DNA of 64,000 bases, from NCBI GenBank assembly GCA_964036295.1, contig OZ038464.1, positions 5,442,001 to 5,506,000 on the forward strand, written 5' to 3'. The notes beneath the pieces were generated by a model, which saw only the letters and a list, made by a program, of their open reading frames with translations, made no database searches and was not told where the DNA came from. A program made the position numbers and the translations under genes. Shown here one piece after another: positions 23,901 through 38,000 of the stretch (position 1 is its first letter; each line of letters starts with the position of its first letter). The DNA is from Plumapathes pennacea. Taxonomy: Eukaryota > Cnidaria > Anthozoa > Antipatharia > Myriopathidae.

Positions 23901-25970
23901 GGTCGCCCTGGCAACAACGAAACAAAGCATCAAGTGATAAAGAGGTATTTGTAAACTAAAAGCAATCGCTCTTATTGATCCTATAGTAATCACCTTTAAA
24001 CGATTCAATACTGCAATGCAGGGTCCGATTGTTCAAAGCTCGGTTAAGCTAACCAACGGTTACCTAAATTCTGTCTCGCGTGCTTTTGGCCAACAAACTG
24101 GCAGAGTTTTAATCAAAGACTCACCAAAAAGTTGTTCCAGCTCAAAATTTTGCGAGGATTTTGTTTGCGAGAGAGTTTCAACTTCGGGCTCAAAATGACT
24201 ACAACTTTTAGAATTAACCCAGAATTAGCCTAACCGTGGTTTGAACAACCGGGCCCAGTACAATGCAAAATGTACTAAGCTTGAATGGCAGCTAAATTAA
24301 AACCACCAAAAATATCAATATCGAGAGAAACACTCGTCGTTTGAAAGCCTGTCTTTTTTTACCTCGTAACCCTTCACGTAGATTGTGCGATGAATCTTTC
24401 CATCTTCCTTTTTCTTTGACAGCCACCTCTCGCAAATAAACGGGTACTTTCTGTCCGTTTCCATGTCCGTAATTTCGATACGGTCCAGGAACCAGGACGT
24501 GCTGAAGCTGGAGTTGTCGTGCCGAATCTTCACTTTATACGGATTACCTAAATCTGCCGCTTCAATTGTAAAGACGTCCTCCTGAAATACAAAAACGGAC
24601 AAACAAACAACCACATAAGTTACATCAATTTAATATCACATATGTATTGAAGACTCGCTGGCTGTTTTGTATCAATTGTTTTACAAAAATATAACATTGA
24701 ATACCATAGTAGAATATTCTAAGTAAATCAAATGTTAGAACGCTCTTCATATCATGCAAACGTTGGACATCATTAAGAGAGAAAATCCACGAACCAACAT
24801 ATGGGGCACCGTTTGCAAATTTATTATTTAGCAAAAAAAAGATGTCTTTTGTCATTATTTGGCTTTTGATATCAAATAATGTAAAAGTAGCCAAACACTT
24901 CTACGATATAATGAAACGAAACACACGCGCTGCAAATCACTTCTGTGATGTAATGAAACGAACCACTGTAAAAGTACTAAACAGAAAATTGAGGAAATAA
25001 AAAAAACATACAATAGGTGAAAAAAAACACACACACACACACACACAAAACAAAACAAAACAAAAAAAAGCACCAAAATAGGGGGCCGTCGCTTTGCACT
25101 AAAGAAACGAATATTTTCATTCAAATTTGTTGTTTTCCGACTTGATAATCTAACAATAAGAACCTTTGTCAACATTAGCTCCTATCAATGCATCTTACAT
25201 TTCCACGTTCAAATTTGTCCGTGTGAATTTCAGACTTGGTCAGCGGCCTCTCTCCGGTGTCACCGTACTCTCCAAATATGGTAAGAAAGACGTTCGCGTC
25301 CGTGCCTGCACTTTTGACGTCACCAGTGAACACTTGGACTTTGTACTTACGCACTGCACAGAAAAACAAACAAAAACAACAACCTCAGTCCTGCGACATT
25401 GGACAACTAGTTCACTAAAGTAGTTTTTATAGACTTTTACTACAACATTTTTTCTGGCTTATCCAGACGGAGAAGTTATAATTTCTCTTGTGAAGAATTT
25501 CTCGTGCGCGACAAGAAGAGACAACAAAACAAAAACAAACAAACAAACAAACAAACAAAAACATGAAGACAAGCCTAATAAACAGACCAGAAAAGAAAGG
25601 ACACGCAGTCAGGACAATGAAAGCAGGCAGACAAGTGAACAGAGAAGGAGGGTTACAGTTACACCCTGTCTAAAAAAAAACAGACCAGAAAAAATAAATA
25701 AAGAAACAAAATAAAACAAAACAAAACAAACAACAAACAACAAAACAAACAACACAAACACGCACAAACAGTTGGACAAAGAAAACAGGAACACAAGCAA
25801 ACAGAGGGAGGGTTACAGTCACAAGCCTGTCTAAAAAACAAACCAGAAAAAACAACAACAACAACAAAACACACACACACAAGAAACGACAGTTGGACAG
25901 TTATAGTCACACGCCTGTCTAACAAACAGACCAGAAAAAACAACAACAACAACAACAAAACACACACACA

Positions 25971-26010
<40 letters not shown>

Positions 26011-29000
26011 AGAAACGACAGTTGGACAAAGAAAACACGAAGAAAAGTGAACAGAGTTGGACAGTTATAGTCACACGCCTGTCTAACAAAACAGACCAGA
26101 AAAGAAAAGAAACGACAGTCTTGCAGGAGAAAGAAAAGAAACAGGACGACAAGTTGACACAGTCAAACCTACCATCTAAGGTGGCCTGTTCAACCTCTTT
26201 AGTCTTCACATCTCCCTTCGCTGACACGGTTTCTTCCAGTATCTTCTGAGGCACAAGTTCTCTGACTATAGCTCCGTCGTCCTCACCCTTGGCGAGCCAG
26301 CGTTTGCAGGGAAACACGTAGGTTGTGCAGCTCTCGCCGTCCTCCTTCAAACGACGCACTTCCACTCGGTCCAGGTGCCAGCCGGGTGTCAGACCCTTAT
26401 TGTTGTGTCCGATTCTGATCTTCTCTATCACTTCACCGATATCATCAAGCTGAGCACAATAGATTAGATTTACCAACGTGATTAGCTGATATGGCACAAC
26501 AAATTAAACTTACTAACATTGTTAAGCCTATAGTATGCGATATATAGTATTCAGAGACATCATCAAGCTGAGCACAATATATTAGATTTAACCAACGTGA
26601 TTAAGCTGACATGGCACAACAGATTGGATTTACTAACATTGTTAAGCCAATAATATGCGATATTTAGTATTCAACAACATCATCAAGCTGAGCACAATAG
26701 ATTAGATTTAACCAACGTGATTAAGCTGATAAGGCACAATAGAACCAGAATTAAATTGACAGCAATTAAAGCTCAGGAACAGACCTCTCTCACAAACATG
26801 TCTGCTTTTCCCCTCTTGAAGGCTTCTTTCTTTTTCTTTGACGTGTCAGCCAACACGAACTCCTCAGTACTGTTCTCCACACCGCAAATCACCATGGAAA
26901 CTTCAGCACTCGTGCCAGCCCCAGCTACGTCACTCGTGTACACGGTTACCTCGTACGGCACATCTGAAAACCCGACATTGAAAGCGGAATACAGCTTAAA
27001 AAGCCCTCTCAGCCAATTCAATGTTTTTGTGCATCTGGAAACGTGTAAATTATGTTGGCTCCCAAATCAGAGTAAAGTAACATGTCTAGGCAAAAAGAAA
27101 CCAATATTCTTAAACGAGTCCGATGGAAATGGATTGCTAATTTATGTACCGACTTTCGGGGGCCCTAACAATGGTGGATCAAGGAATATGGCGCCCAAAG
27201 GCCTGTGGTTGAGAGGGCGGCCCCTTTGAGTACCTGCATTGATGAACTTGAAACATTTGTTACGTAACAATATACAAATTTCCTGTTTTAGACTTTAAGG
27301 CTCGGTCTCAGTGGATTGTTTAGTAAAAATATCTAAGCGCCCAGAGTAAAACAAAGGCTTGTACAAAGTTTGGTCGCAGCTCAACGGCATATTCAACGGC
27401 GACAAAACGCCGTTTGTAACTGAGAACCTGTAAATGCCAGTAACGGGGGCCTTGTAAAGCTGACTCAACAAAAAGTTAAACTCTGAGTAACATTAGCATG
27501 GAAACGGCAAATAACAGTGACAAAACAAGCAGAATAAACTTACGAGGAATGTAAGTTTCCTCCGAATCCTGCATAGGGAACAATTCTCTCTCTAGTAATC
27601 CGTCGTCTTTGCCGTTGTCCAGCCATCGGCCGCAAGGGAATGTCACCTTCTGTCCGAGAGAAGGAACGTTGATTTGGACTTTGTCCAAGAACCAGCCGGC
27701 AAAACCACCTTTGTTGTCGTGTCCAATCCTGAAAGAAGTACCAAACACAAGATTTACGCAAGCTTCTTTGCACCCTTCTATGGTCTTTTGTATAGTTTTG
27801 TGTAGTCTTGACCAGTATATAGTAAAAATTGCTTGTCACTCCATGAACAATAGGTTCTGGAGTAATTGTGAAAATGTTATATTACTTATACATAAGTAAT
27901 GTAAAAGCACACGGAACTGACGTGTTCCTTTCCCAGTTGTCAGTGAAACACAAGAAAAATATTCATGTAATCAAATCAACGCATCACCGTCCAGATATTT
28001 AAAGCTCAATGAAACGTATTCAGGAATCAATATTCCAGCCTTTAATCGAGTGATCGACTTCAATTTTATCTTTCAGTCTCTCGTTAGCGATATAATCATA
28101 CAGTAAGGAGAACTTGGCAGTTGATATTTTGCTCAGATGACAGCTGATTAAACTGTCAGTTCTCACTACATCACTCATACATTTACTTTTTGAGCGATTG
28201 GGAGAATCTGTATTTTGAGCTTGGGAGTGGAAGGGTTACTCTCTTAGTAAATAGGACACCAGGCTTTGGCCATAAAATAACTCAAGATCTTGTAGTGTAA
28301 AATTTCTCAAACAAACTGTGAGATTAAAAAATAATCAATATCAAGGTTAAGTTCTTAACCCTTTCACAATTGCACAACCCTTAAACAATTCATTACACGA
28401 AAAGTCGTGCAATACGGCTGTATTTTTACTCGTCAGTTTTATTTTTTCTCGCCTGAAGCAGGCTCGAAAAAATAAAACCGACTCGTAAAAATACTTCGCC
28501 GTATTGCACTCCGTCCCGTGTAAAAACCTCTTTGTCTGGTCAGTTCTCATGAGAAAACGATCAAGTCGCAAATTCTCCGTACTGTGTGGTATATCTATTG
28601 TGAAAGACGGAAGGAGAAATTGAAGATAAGAAGGTTTCAGCTGTAAACTCGAGTAATGATCACGGTAAAACGATACAATTCTTGTACCAACACAAGATAT
28701 TTGTGATTTTTCGCACTTCCTTGACGACCTGGATGCCAGGCATCTTTCACTGTAACACCGAGAGATAATTCACAAATCTCTTCAAGAAACAGGAGGACGA
28801 ATATTCCTATCAAACTCTTGTTTTGCAATGATAACGCACGTAATATTGCGCATTTTGAGCTAGAAAGGCAACCAAAAACACTCACATCTTTCCTTACGCT
28901 TCTTGACTATTTTCGGTGTTACTCATACATGATCGTCTTACAAAGTCAAACTAGGAAATCGTGATTCTTTTTCTGGTACAGACTTTTTGCGTGCATTGCT

Positions 29001-32000
29001 CAGGTTTACAGCAGAAAACCTCTTAATCACTTTTCAATTTTAATCTAAGCCAAGCGTTGGAGCAATCGTGTTTTGAACAACTCCAAAAACGAAAACACCG
29101 TGATTTTTTCAATCTGCAGGTTACTGACAGGGTTTACAATCATCACTTTGTAATCTGCTAACTTGTTCAGCGTGTGCATGAAGTCATACACAGGTAAACG
29201 CACGCACCTGATCTTCTTTACTTCACCAACTTTGGAGTCTATCATGAATAAGTCCGTCTGCTTGCGCTCAAATTTATCTTTGTTTGTTTGTGACGTTTTA
29301 AGCGGAATTTGACCTGAAAAGAGAAAAACACAGTGGCATTTTGAAAGTTGTACAATCACGCGGGCTACACAAATTACAAGATTTCACAGGCGTTTTGGCA
29401 ATTGTTATAGTTGTTGTTGTTGTTGTTGTTATTGCTGTTGTTGTTGTTTTTGTTGTTCTTCTTTTAAGAACAAAACAGTGGCATCCAGAAAGCGAGAGGT
29501 CTCTGTTACTTACGTTTGTAATTTTGTTCCGTTGTCATGGATACAGGAATAGTCTACCAGTATATAGTATATTTACTCTTGCTTTTTGTTTTTCAAACTT
29601 CTGTCCCCTATCCAAATATTGATGTACATCTAATGTATTCTATTCTTTTATCACCGTACATTATTACCAGCAACAACAATGTTCAAGAGAATGATAAAGA
29701 GAAGACACGTTTCCCAATGCTAACTGAAAATTGTCAACTTCTTGCCGAGCGCGAAGCCCTAGCCTCAGACGCTTTCCATTTTATGGAGAGAAAAGAAACG
29801 AATAAACCTGTATAAGTAGCCTGTTCCAGGCTCTCATGATACAGATTCGGCTGCAAAAAGTGGCGCGCGAAGGACTGGGGCATAGACGTTCTTTCTCGCG
29901 CCTTCGCCCCAGTCTTTCGCGCACCACTTTTTGCTGCCGTTTCTGTATCACGAGAGCCTGGAAAAGGCTAACCTGTAAAGAGGATGGTACAGCAATTACA
30001 CGCATCTTACCAGAGTCGCCTTCTTCCCCGTACAGGATGATGTACACGTTGGCGTCAGTTCCCGCCCCTCTGACGTCACCGGTGGTGACTTCCACCTCAT
30101 AGGTTGTTGTGCGAGCTAAAACATGAAGAAGAGAACACGCTGTGCGTAAGAAACGACTTAAATGGCTAAAATGGAAGTTCCCTATAAAACTTCTGACGTA
30201 CAACCAGACACACTTATAAACGTACACAGAGAGGTTCTCGAATGACTGTCGAAAGTGATAATGATTGCTTTGGTTTTGCGTTTGTTATATTGTTTGATTA
30301 ATCCAAACAAGTTTGGCAGTATTCTGGGCAAATCAAGATAAGACAAACCGAAACTACTTGTGATTATGCTCACAAAAGTAAGCAAATACTGCTAATATTG
30401 GTCTCTTATTCAAGGTAAAAACCATAATCGCAAATTACTTTTAGCTTCTCATTGGTTGAAAGTGTTCCTTACGGCTTCCGTAATTGGTGAAGTAATTACT
30501 TTGGTTTACGTTTCACGAAATTTAAACGCTCTAAATGCTCAGACACCCTCGTAAGTGGACAGTTCTTTACTTTACGGATGCCAATGCAAAACTCCGTTTA
30601 AGCTCTAGCTAAGTTGAACTCTATACCTTCACAATCTCGTAAGCGGACAGTTCGAGTTACGGACACTTTTTGTTTACCAAGGGTATCCGCTTACGGTAGC
30701 TTCAACTGTATTAAAATAAATAAATCTATATAATAATACGCTAACTCACTTCCGTCCGTCCGTCCGTAACACTCTTTCCCAGGCCTCCTCATAAAAAATC
30801 CAAGATGGCCGCCACATCGAGTGAAACTAAGTATAAACATTGGCTTTGTGTGCCGACCACAGTTCTTTCAGAAATTGGAAATTAGTTTAAAAAGAGAATT
30901 TGTGCTGTCGGATGACTGGATGTCGGGCTGATGCTTCCGCATGTTCGAAAAACGGGGAGATTTTCATGTCGATCGGCAATTCGTCGAGTGGTACTCGCAC
31001 TACAGAGAAATTTGTACATTGACACTGTAAACTGCATTCCAGATGCTCGAAATGGATTTCAAAAAGGAAAAAAGGAAGAAAGAATTAAAGAAAAAAAAAA
31101 GAAAAAACTCCGATCGCCGTATTTTACGGGGGTTCCGCTAGTAAATAAATAATTCCGGTGTTTTTCTCACCTTTGGCTTCCAGATTCAACCCATCGACGC
31201 TGGACACGGTATTCTTTCGCTGTAGCGTTCTCTTTCTCTCCAGTTTCAACGCTCGCTCGTCAACAGCGACCAGTTCACGGCAGATCTGACCGTCGTCCTC
31301 GCTCGTAGCAAGCCAGCGGTTGCATGGGAAGACACATGTGCAGTCTTCTATTTTGTCCTCGATTTCCACACGGTCCAAAAACCAAGCTGTTTTGAGGCCA
31401 CTGTTGTCGTGCCGAATCTTTACCTTGTTTAGTTTGCCAACGTGAATACACTCCAGCGTAAAAATATCCTCCTAGAAAAAGAGATATGAAGGGAGAATAT
31501 ATAAAAGACAGAGAGAAAGTTCGTGATTGAGTAAGAGATGAGCAATATTTTGATCCTTGTACTTGTGCTTGCGTCGCTCGTGAAATCTAGGCTCAAAGCC
31601 GGTAAACATACATTGTGATACAATCACACATGACACCCTACACGGTACTAAATGAACTTCCTCTACGACAAACACCATCTCCAACTGTCCGTTTAAAGGT
31701 GTCCGTCTTAACAAGAGCTCAGTTTGAGTAAATGACTGAAGAAACGGCAGGGACCCGCGGAGATGTCCGTCTAAGAGAGGTGTTCCTTAAGAGGGAGTTA
31801 ACTGTACACTGGAAAATTCTAGCCTGTTACATAGTATGTAAATATGTCTAGAAAAGATTTTACTCGTAAGTTACACACAATTTACACATGATTTACATCA
31901 TGTGTAAAATATTTTTACATACACTCTATTCATTTACACATTGCGTAAATGGGTAGACAGCATGTAGATTCTAATTTACAAGCAAAAAGTGGCTTATTTA

Positions 32001-35000
32001 CATACCTTTTACCCTGTTTTACTCAGTATGTAACAGGGTAGAATTTACCAGTGGTATACACAAGTTAACCTACATTATTCCTCTCAAACTTGTCCATGTG
32101 GTTCTCTGACTTCTCCAGTTTCCTTTCACCAGAGTCTCCGTGTTCACCGTACAGCGTGATGAACACGTTTGCGTTAGTTCCCGCGCCTGCTACGTCACCA
32201 GTAACAACGTGAATGCGGTAGGAGTTCTCTGTGGATTAGAAAGGACGTGCATCCAACATTAAAGGACCACTCAAACATCGGCACCTGCTTCCACGTTCAT
32301 ATTAGAGGTCCCCCCAACCATTCAAGAGGGAAATGAATAAGTGATGTAGTGAGAATTAAATTGTCATCTGAGCGACAATCTCGGACAAAAGTGTTGACAC
32401 ATTCTCCCCTCCCCCCATTCAATGTTGATAAATTAATTATTTAGCAACGGTTTTCCGTCAAAGTCTTACCGAAACTCTTCCAGATTCAAGCTACAACATT
32501 GATACGGAGAGGGGGTGATTAAAAAGCTTTCTTGAGAGCTGGATGACTTACAGCATGGTAGTTTTGACAAAAGTACGACATTTAAAGCATGTGTCAACAC
32601 ATTTTGTCCGGTATTGAAGCTACCCAAATCCAACTTCTCCTTAGAGCCGTTTTCGGAAGACTGTCGAAGGTAATGGTGTGATTGCTTTGGTTTTGCGTTT
32701 CCTACGCTTTCCGATTGGTCCTAACAACTTTAGCAACATTCTTGGCCAATCAAGAGCAAAAGCAAAACATGAAAAAAATTCGCGATGGCGTGTTCTCGCA
32801 CTGCTGATTGGTTTGTATAACCAATTGCAATTACTTGGTCTTGGTTCTGGTTTTGCTCGTAGTTCTAATTGGTCTGATGTGCTTTTGCTCGCCTCATTGA
32901 TTGGCTCTGTGATTGCTTTGGTTTTGGTTTTCGACAGTCATCCGAAAAACCCTCTATTGTAGGGTATATCTCTGGTCAGAAACTAAGGGAGAAACTTGAA
33001 GTTGATCACAGTCATTTGGAGGGAAGAGTGGGTAGCATTAGCAACTGCTTATGTTTGGAAAGTGGCGTAAAGAGATTCGGTAAAACAAATATAATGACAA
33101 GTAATCCTAATTTATATTTGCTGAACAAAGAGTCCAGTTAATTGGACACTCAAATCCTGTAACAACAATAAAAACCCATGGTACTTTGCGCGCGCACTCG
33201 TACCTGCCAATGGAACAGCGGTAAGTGTGCGCACAAGTTTCGATACTGAATCGTGCGCAGTATTCCTCGTCACGCCATATTTTCCCAAAGAATTACCAAA
33301 TCAAGCAAACAAAACCTGGACAAGACGTCTTGATGTATCGAGCTACGAGGCACGCAAAGAATTATGGGCTTTTTATTCCTGATGATATTATTTGGGTGAC
33401 GATGGGCAGAGGAAATTTGTTCCGATTCCATGGGTATGATGAGAAGCAATAGACAACTAAAGCCCAAGAGCTCCTGACAAAAGTACAATCTCGTTCCCAG
33501 GCTCTTTCAATTCCTGGGCCGGGGAGATGAAAGAGCCTGGGAACGAGGTTTACAGATGTATACCGCAAAACAAATATACCCATGGTGTATTTACATCTAA
33601 TATTTTAGCAACATATGTACAGTACTTGAGACAAAGGTCCACACCTGGAAGAGAGCTTTTTCTCCGTTGAGTTCCAGAAGAGTTCATAGGCACTAGTTCC
33701 CTCACGATCTGACCGTCGTCCTCGTTACGTGCCAGCCAGCGGTTACAAACAAAAACGTAGTTGCTGTCGTCTTCGTCGTCATTTTCATCCTTCTCACGTG
33801 ACTTTGCCTTTTTCTTTTTACGAATTTCACTCTCAGACCTAACACGGCAGATTTCCACCTGGGAAGAAAATCAAAAACACCGGTTTTAAAATGCTTGTCT
33901 CCAACAAACGTCTGTGCATGTCGGTGACGTCATCAATTATGGCGCCCGAAGAGAGATTGCCGTGGGAACGTCTTTACACTATTTCATAAAGCGCAGAAAA
34001 TTAAAAAGTAAATTCAGTACTAAATTAATTCGTCTATTTGATAAAACTACAACTAAGCCTGAACAGTTTGACTCAACATCGGCCTTTTTCTTTTCAGTCA
34101 AATTCTTCTAATCCTTTTATTTAGCCAGGAGTGACGAACCGGCATTATAGTTACCAGACCTTCACATGGGGGAACCGAGCCAGTGGGCTCCGTGCACGGG
34201 AACTGGCACGAGCTTCAAAGCGAGGCTGTCCCGGCATAACTGACGCGATTACCTTCAGATTTTGTGCATGTAACTAACCTAATGAAGCATGTGCACGACA
34301 GGAAACTCTCTTGTTTCATGTTTGGTGAATTTTGGGCCAGCTTAGCCTCGCTTTAAATCCAAAATGGCGGCACCGTGCAATGAGGAAATAGACGTGATGC
34401 GTTGGGCCTCCGACGCATACTGATGTAGCGCGGGCGCGTTTTTCCTGGCCATATGAAATGGCAAGAGAGATAACTACCTTAGCATACATTCTAAACTATG
34501 ATAAGCCAGTACTTGCACTTACAGGGTGAGGGGCATGTACTTAGTTAACAGATAACTCGTCACCTTATCTAAGAACCAAGCTGCTCTCATTCCTGCGTTG
34601 TCATGTCCGACCCGGATTTTCTGGAGAGTGCCAATGTCTTCACATTCGACCTAAGGTGTGAACAGATTTCTTTCAGTTAAAGAAGCTGAAGACGTGTTTA
34701 ACTGAAGATACAAAGCCTGCTCGAATCACCACCTGAAGCCTAACAGTTACCAGGTACCACCAAAGAACAGTAACGGCTTAAGAGGTTTTCTGCTGTAAAT
34801 TCAAGCAATGTATGCAAAAGGTCCCTACCTTTCTGTGATTTATGTTGATTTCCTAGTTTGACTATGTAAGATGTTTTGTGAATTATCTTTCGGTGTTACG
34901 GTGAAAGATGCCTGGCATCAAGATCTTCAAGGAAGTGGTAAACAATAGTACAAGAATTGTATCGATTTGCCGTAACAATTACAGCGGAAACCTTCTTAAA

Positions 35001-38000
35001 ATTACACGGGCCCATCTCCATCCCCAACTATAGACATTCTATTCATACGACAAGAGCTTTTTAGGGCTGTGGGTATGGGTTATGTTATTTGGTTCCAGTT
35101 TTGTGGTCGGCCAGCTGCCTAATAACCTTGGTGCACGACTGTACCTTGAATTGATCGATTTGTCCACGCTCAAAGTTGTCCGACTTATTTCTGAGTTTGA
35201 ATTCGTCGGATTTGCCATTCTCTCCGTACAGCACCAGGAACACGTTTGCATTCGTTCCCGCTCCTCTTACGTCACCAGTGTGTACAGTGACCTCATAAGG
35301 AACTCCTGAGAAAATAAACAAACCACTTCAGTCCATTCCAAGGGAGAGAACCGCTTCCCCATAAATAATCCCGGGCTGGGTTGTTCAAAGCCCGGTTAAG
35401 CTAACCCAGGGTTAACCAAGTTATTTCTCTCTTGTTTGTGGCTAACAAACTGCGGAGTTTTGATCATAGGCTAGCCAAAAAGTTTGTTCTTGCTCAAAAC
35501 AGCGACGGAGTCCTTTTGTGATCAAACGCTTTTGATTTTAGACTTAAAAAAATGATAGCAAAGTTTAGACTTAATCCGGGGTTACCCTAACCTTGTTTCG
35601 GACAGCCGGGCGCTTTTTAATATGTAGATATGGATGAAAAACCAGGATTTCTATAAAAGATGATATTTTCATTTCACGCGATAAGATAAAAATGATATGT
35701 TCACTGTTCACTGCGGTATACTTACTTTGGTTTTGGTTTTCGACAGTCATCTGAAACCGCTTTATGAGAGTAGGTGTAAAAATACAGACAGGCTGTATTC
35801 ACACATATCTCATTAGTTTATCGACAAAGTCTTGTCTTGGTTTCGGTATAACTAACATTAGGTTGTGCGTTTTCTCAATTCACACGCAACGGAGAATCCG
35901 ACAACTTACTTGGCTTAGAATGCACTTGCTCAGTGGGGTACAACTCTCTCTCAATATTCCCATCATCCTCGTCTTTGGCAAACCAGCGATGGCAAGCGAA
36001 AACCACGTGATCTCCACGTGAAGGTACGTCAATTGTGACGTCATCAACAAACCACGCGGCCCCTCCGCCCTTGTTGTCATGACCGATGCGAAGCATTTCA
36101 ATCTGCAAATCAAATCATTTAAACGTTTGGAAGTTGTCTTAACTTGAGAAAAATCCCGCACAGAGACCTGAAGAAATTACTTTCAACCAAACAGATGCCA
36201 AATCACTTGTGATTGGTTTTTACTTCAAAAGAGAGTAGCGAGAGAATTCCGTTAGATGACAAATTACAAGGTGCTTACCTCACAAAAGGTCTCGGATGTA
36301 AATATAAACATGGGCGCGCAAAGCATTAACAGTGAGATGAGTGCACCTTATAAGGAATCAGCTGGGCGCTCAGAAAAGGCGAGCTCCCGGATGTAAACAT
36401 AAACATGGATGCGAGAGGACTTCTTTTGAGTTGGGCACAGTCCTTTGATAGTTCCACAAGGTGAATCTCTCATGACTGAAACATTATGTATGGTTACTCA
36501 CCTTGCCAATGTCGCTTGCCTCGATAGTAAACTGATCCGTCCTCCCTCTCTCAAACATGTTCCTGGTGTTGTGTGATCTCCGTAGTTGCTGTTTACCCGT
36601 GTCGCCTTTATTACCGAACAACTGAATGAACACATTCGCGTCTGTGCCGGCCCCACGCACGTCTCCCGTCTTCACGGACAACTGATACGAGGTGGCTGAA
36701 AATAGATTTTAGCTCAGTTTAGTTTTATACTGTACATCATTACACCATGTAATAAATATAACAGGTACATTACAACAACAAGAATGAACCAATGATGAAC
36801 AAAATAGTAAAAAAAAATGGAAATTGAGCTCAAGATTGATGAATTGTTGACGTTCAGATTTTTGTAATTGATTGAGATGATCAACTAAAAATATGTTAAA
36901 ATGGTTCGAAAGCTCATACCTAGAGGAACGCAAAGCGCAAGCACAAGGATCAAAATATTTTCACTGTGAAATAAGGAATTTTGTGCTTAAATCGCTCGTG
37001 AAAACCAGGTTTTCCTCTTGGATCAATTCAATGTGTCGTGTGTCTTCCTTACTATATAAAAAGACTTAAGATAGTCATGATACTGAGCCTGGCTGCCTGC
37101 TTTGTGCCTGTTCATATAGTACAAGACAAGAAAAGACACTTACTGTTGAGGAGACTGCTTCCTCCACAACACAACTCTCTTACTATCAATCCGTCGTCTT
37201 CATCTTTTGCAAGCCATCTGTCAGAAGAAAAGTAAACTCTTAGCTTGAAATAGTCCAGCATAAACGTCAAGCAATAAAAACGCTTACTAATATTATTCAT
37301 CAATCAGTTGTATGCATGTACTTGGGCCCGCAGGGCTATGCTGTTGCGGTAACCCCTGCCATAGTCTTTCTTATAATTATTTAGTTTTCACTTCCTACAT
37401 TTTCTTTGCATCAAATATTGCGAAGCTAACAAAATATAATAAAATTTAGATATGCAAGGTATTACTAATATTGTGTGCGACGGAGGATGGGGGAGGGGGG
37501 AGGGGGGAGGGGGTATAAGTGAGGGTACGAACAATAGAACAATAGTGTACAATGGGATGCTAGTGCAAAAATTACGATAGTGTAAGGCTGCTTTACTACC
37601 AAACAAAACAGTCATTATTGTTTTGATAATAGAGGCAAGCGCATGACATAATCGAATTCAAGATGGGACACGGCGGGAAGTGTGAACGAGTTTCTTTAAC
37701 AGACTTGGACTTTAGACGAAAATTTACACAATATATTTAGACAGTGCATCAATATGGAACACATGATATTTTCAGTAGAGGTCCCCTATAACAACAGGTA
37801 CGTTTCACATCAACATCTGAAAGGATACAAACCAGTATTTAAAACTATCACGAAAGCGCAAGTTTGCACCTGAAGTGCGAGACAACAAAACGACAGAAAA
37901 GAAAAAGAAAAAACACTTGACGGCTAAGTCAAGAGCGAGTGATTACACACCTGTTGCATGGGAAACTGTACTCTTTGTTATCGTCCTCTGGATCTTGAAT

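Noticed and set aside
25659-26003. Cys/Val-rich minus-strand frames
   Set aside because: They translate (AC)n and (AAC)n repeats in intron 33.
29781-30227. 148-codon minus-strand frame
   Set aside because: It contains real exon 29 in frame but reads through the splice donor into a foldback element; only 30,011-30,115 is supported.
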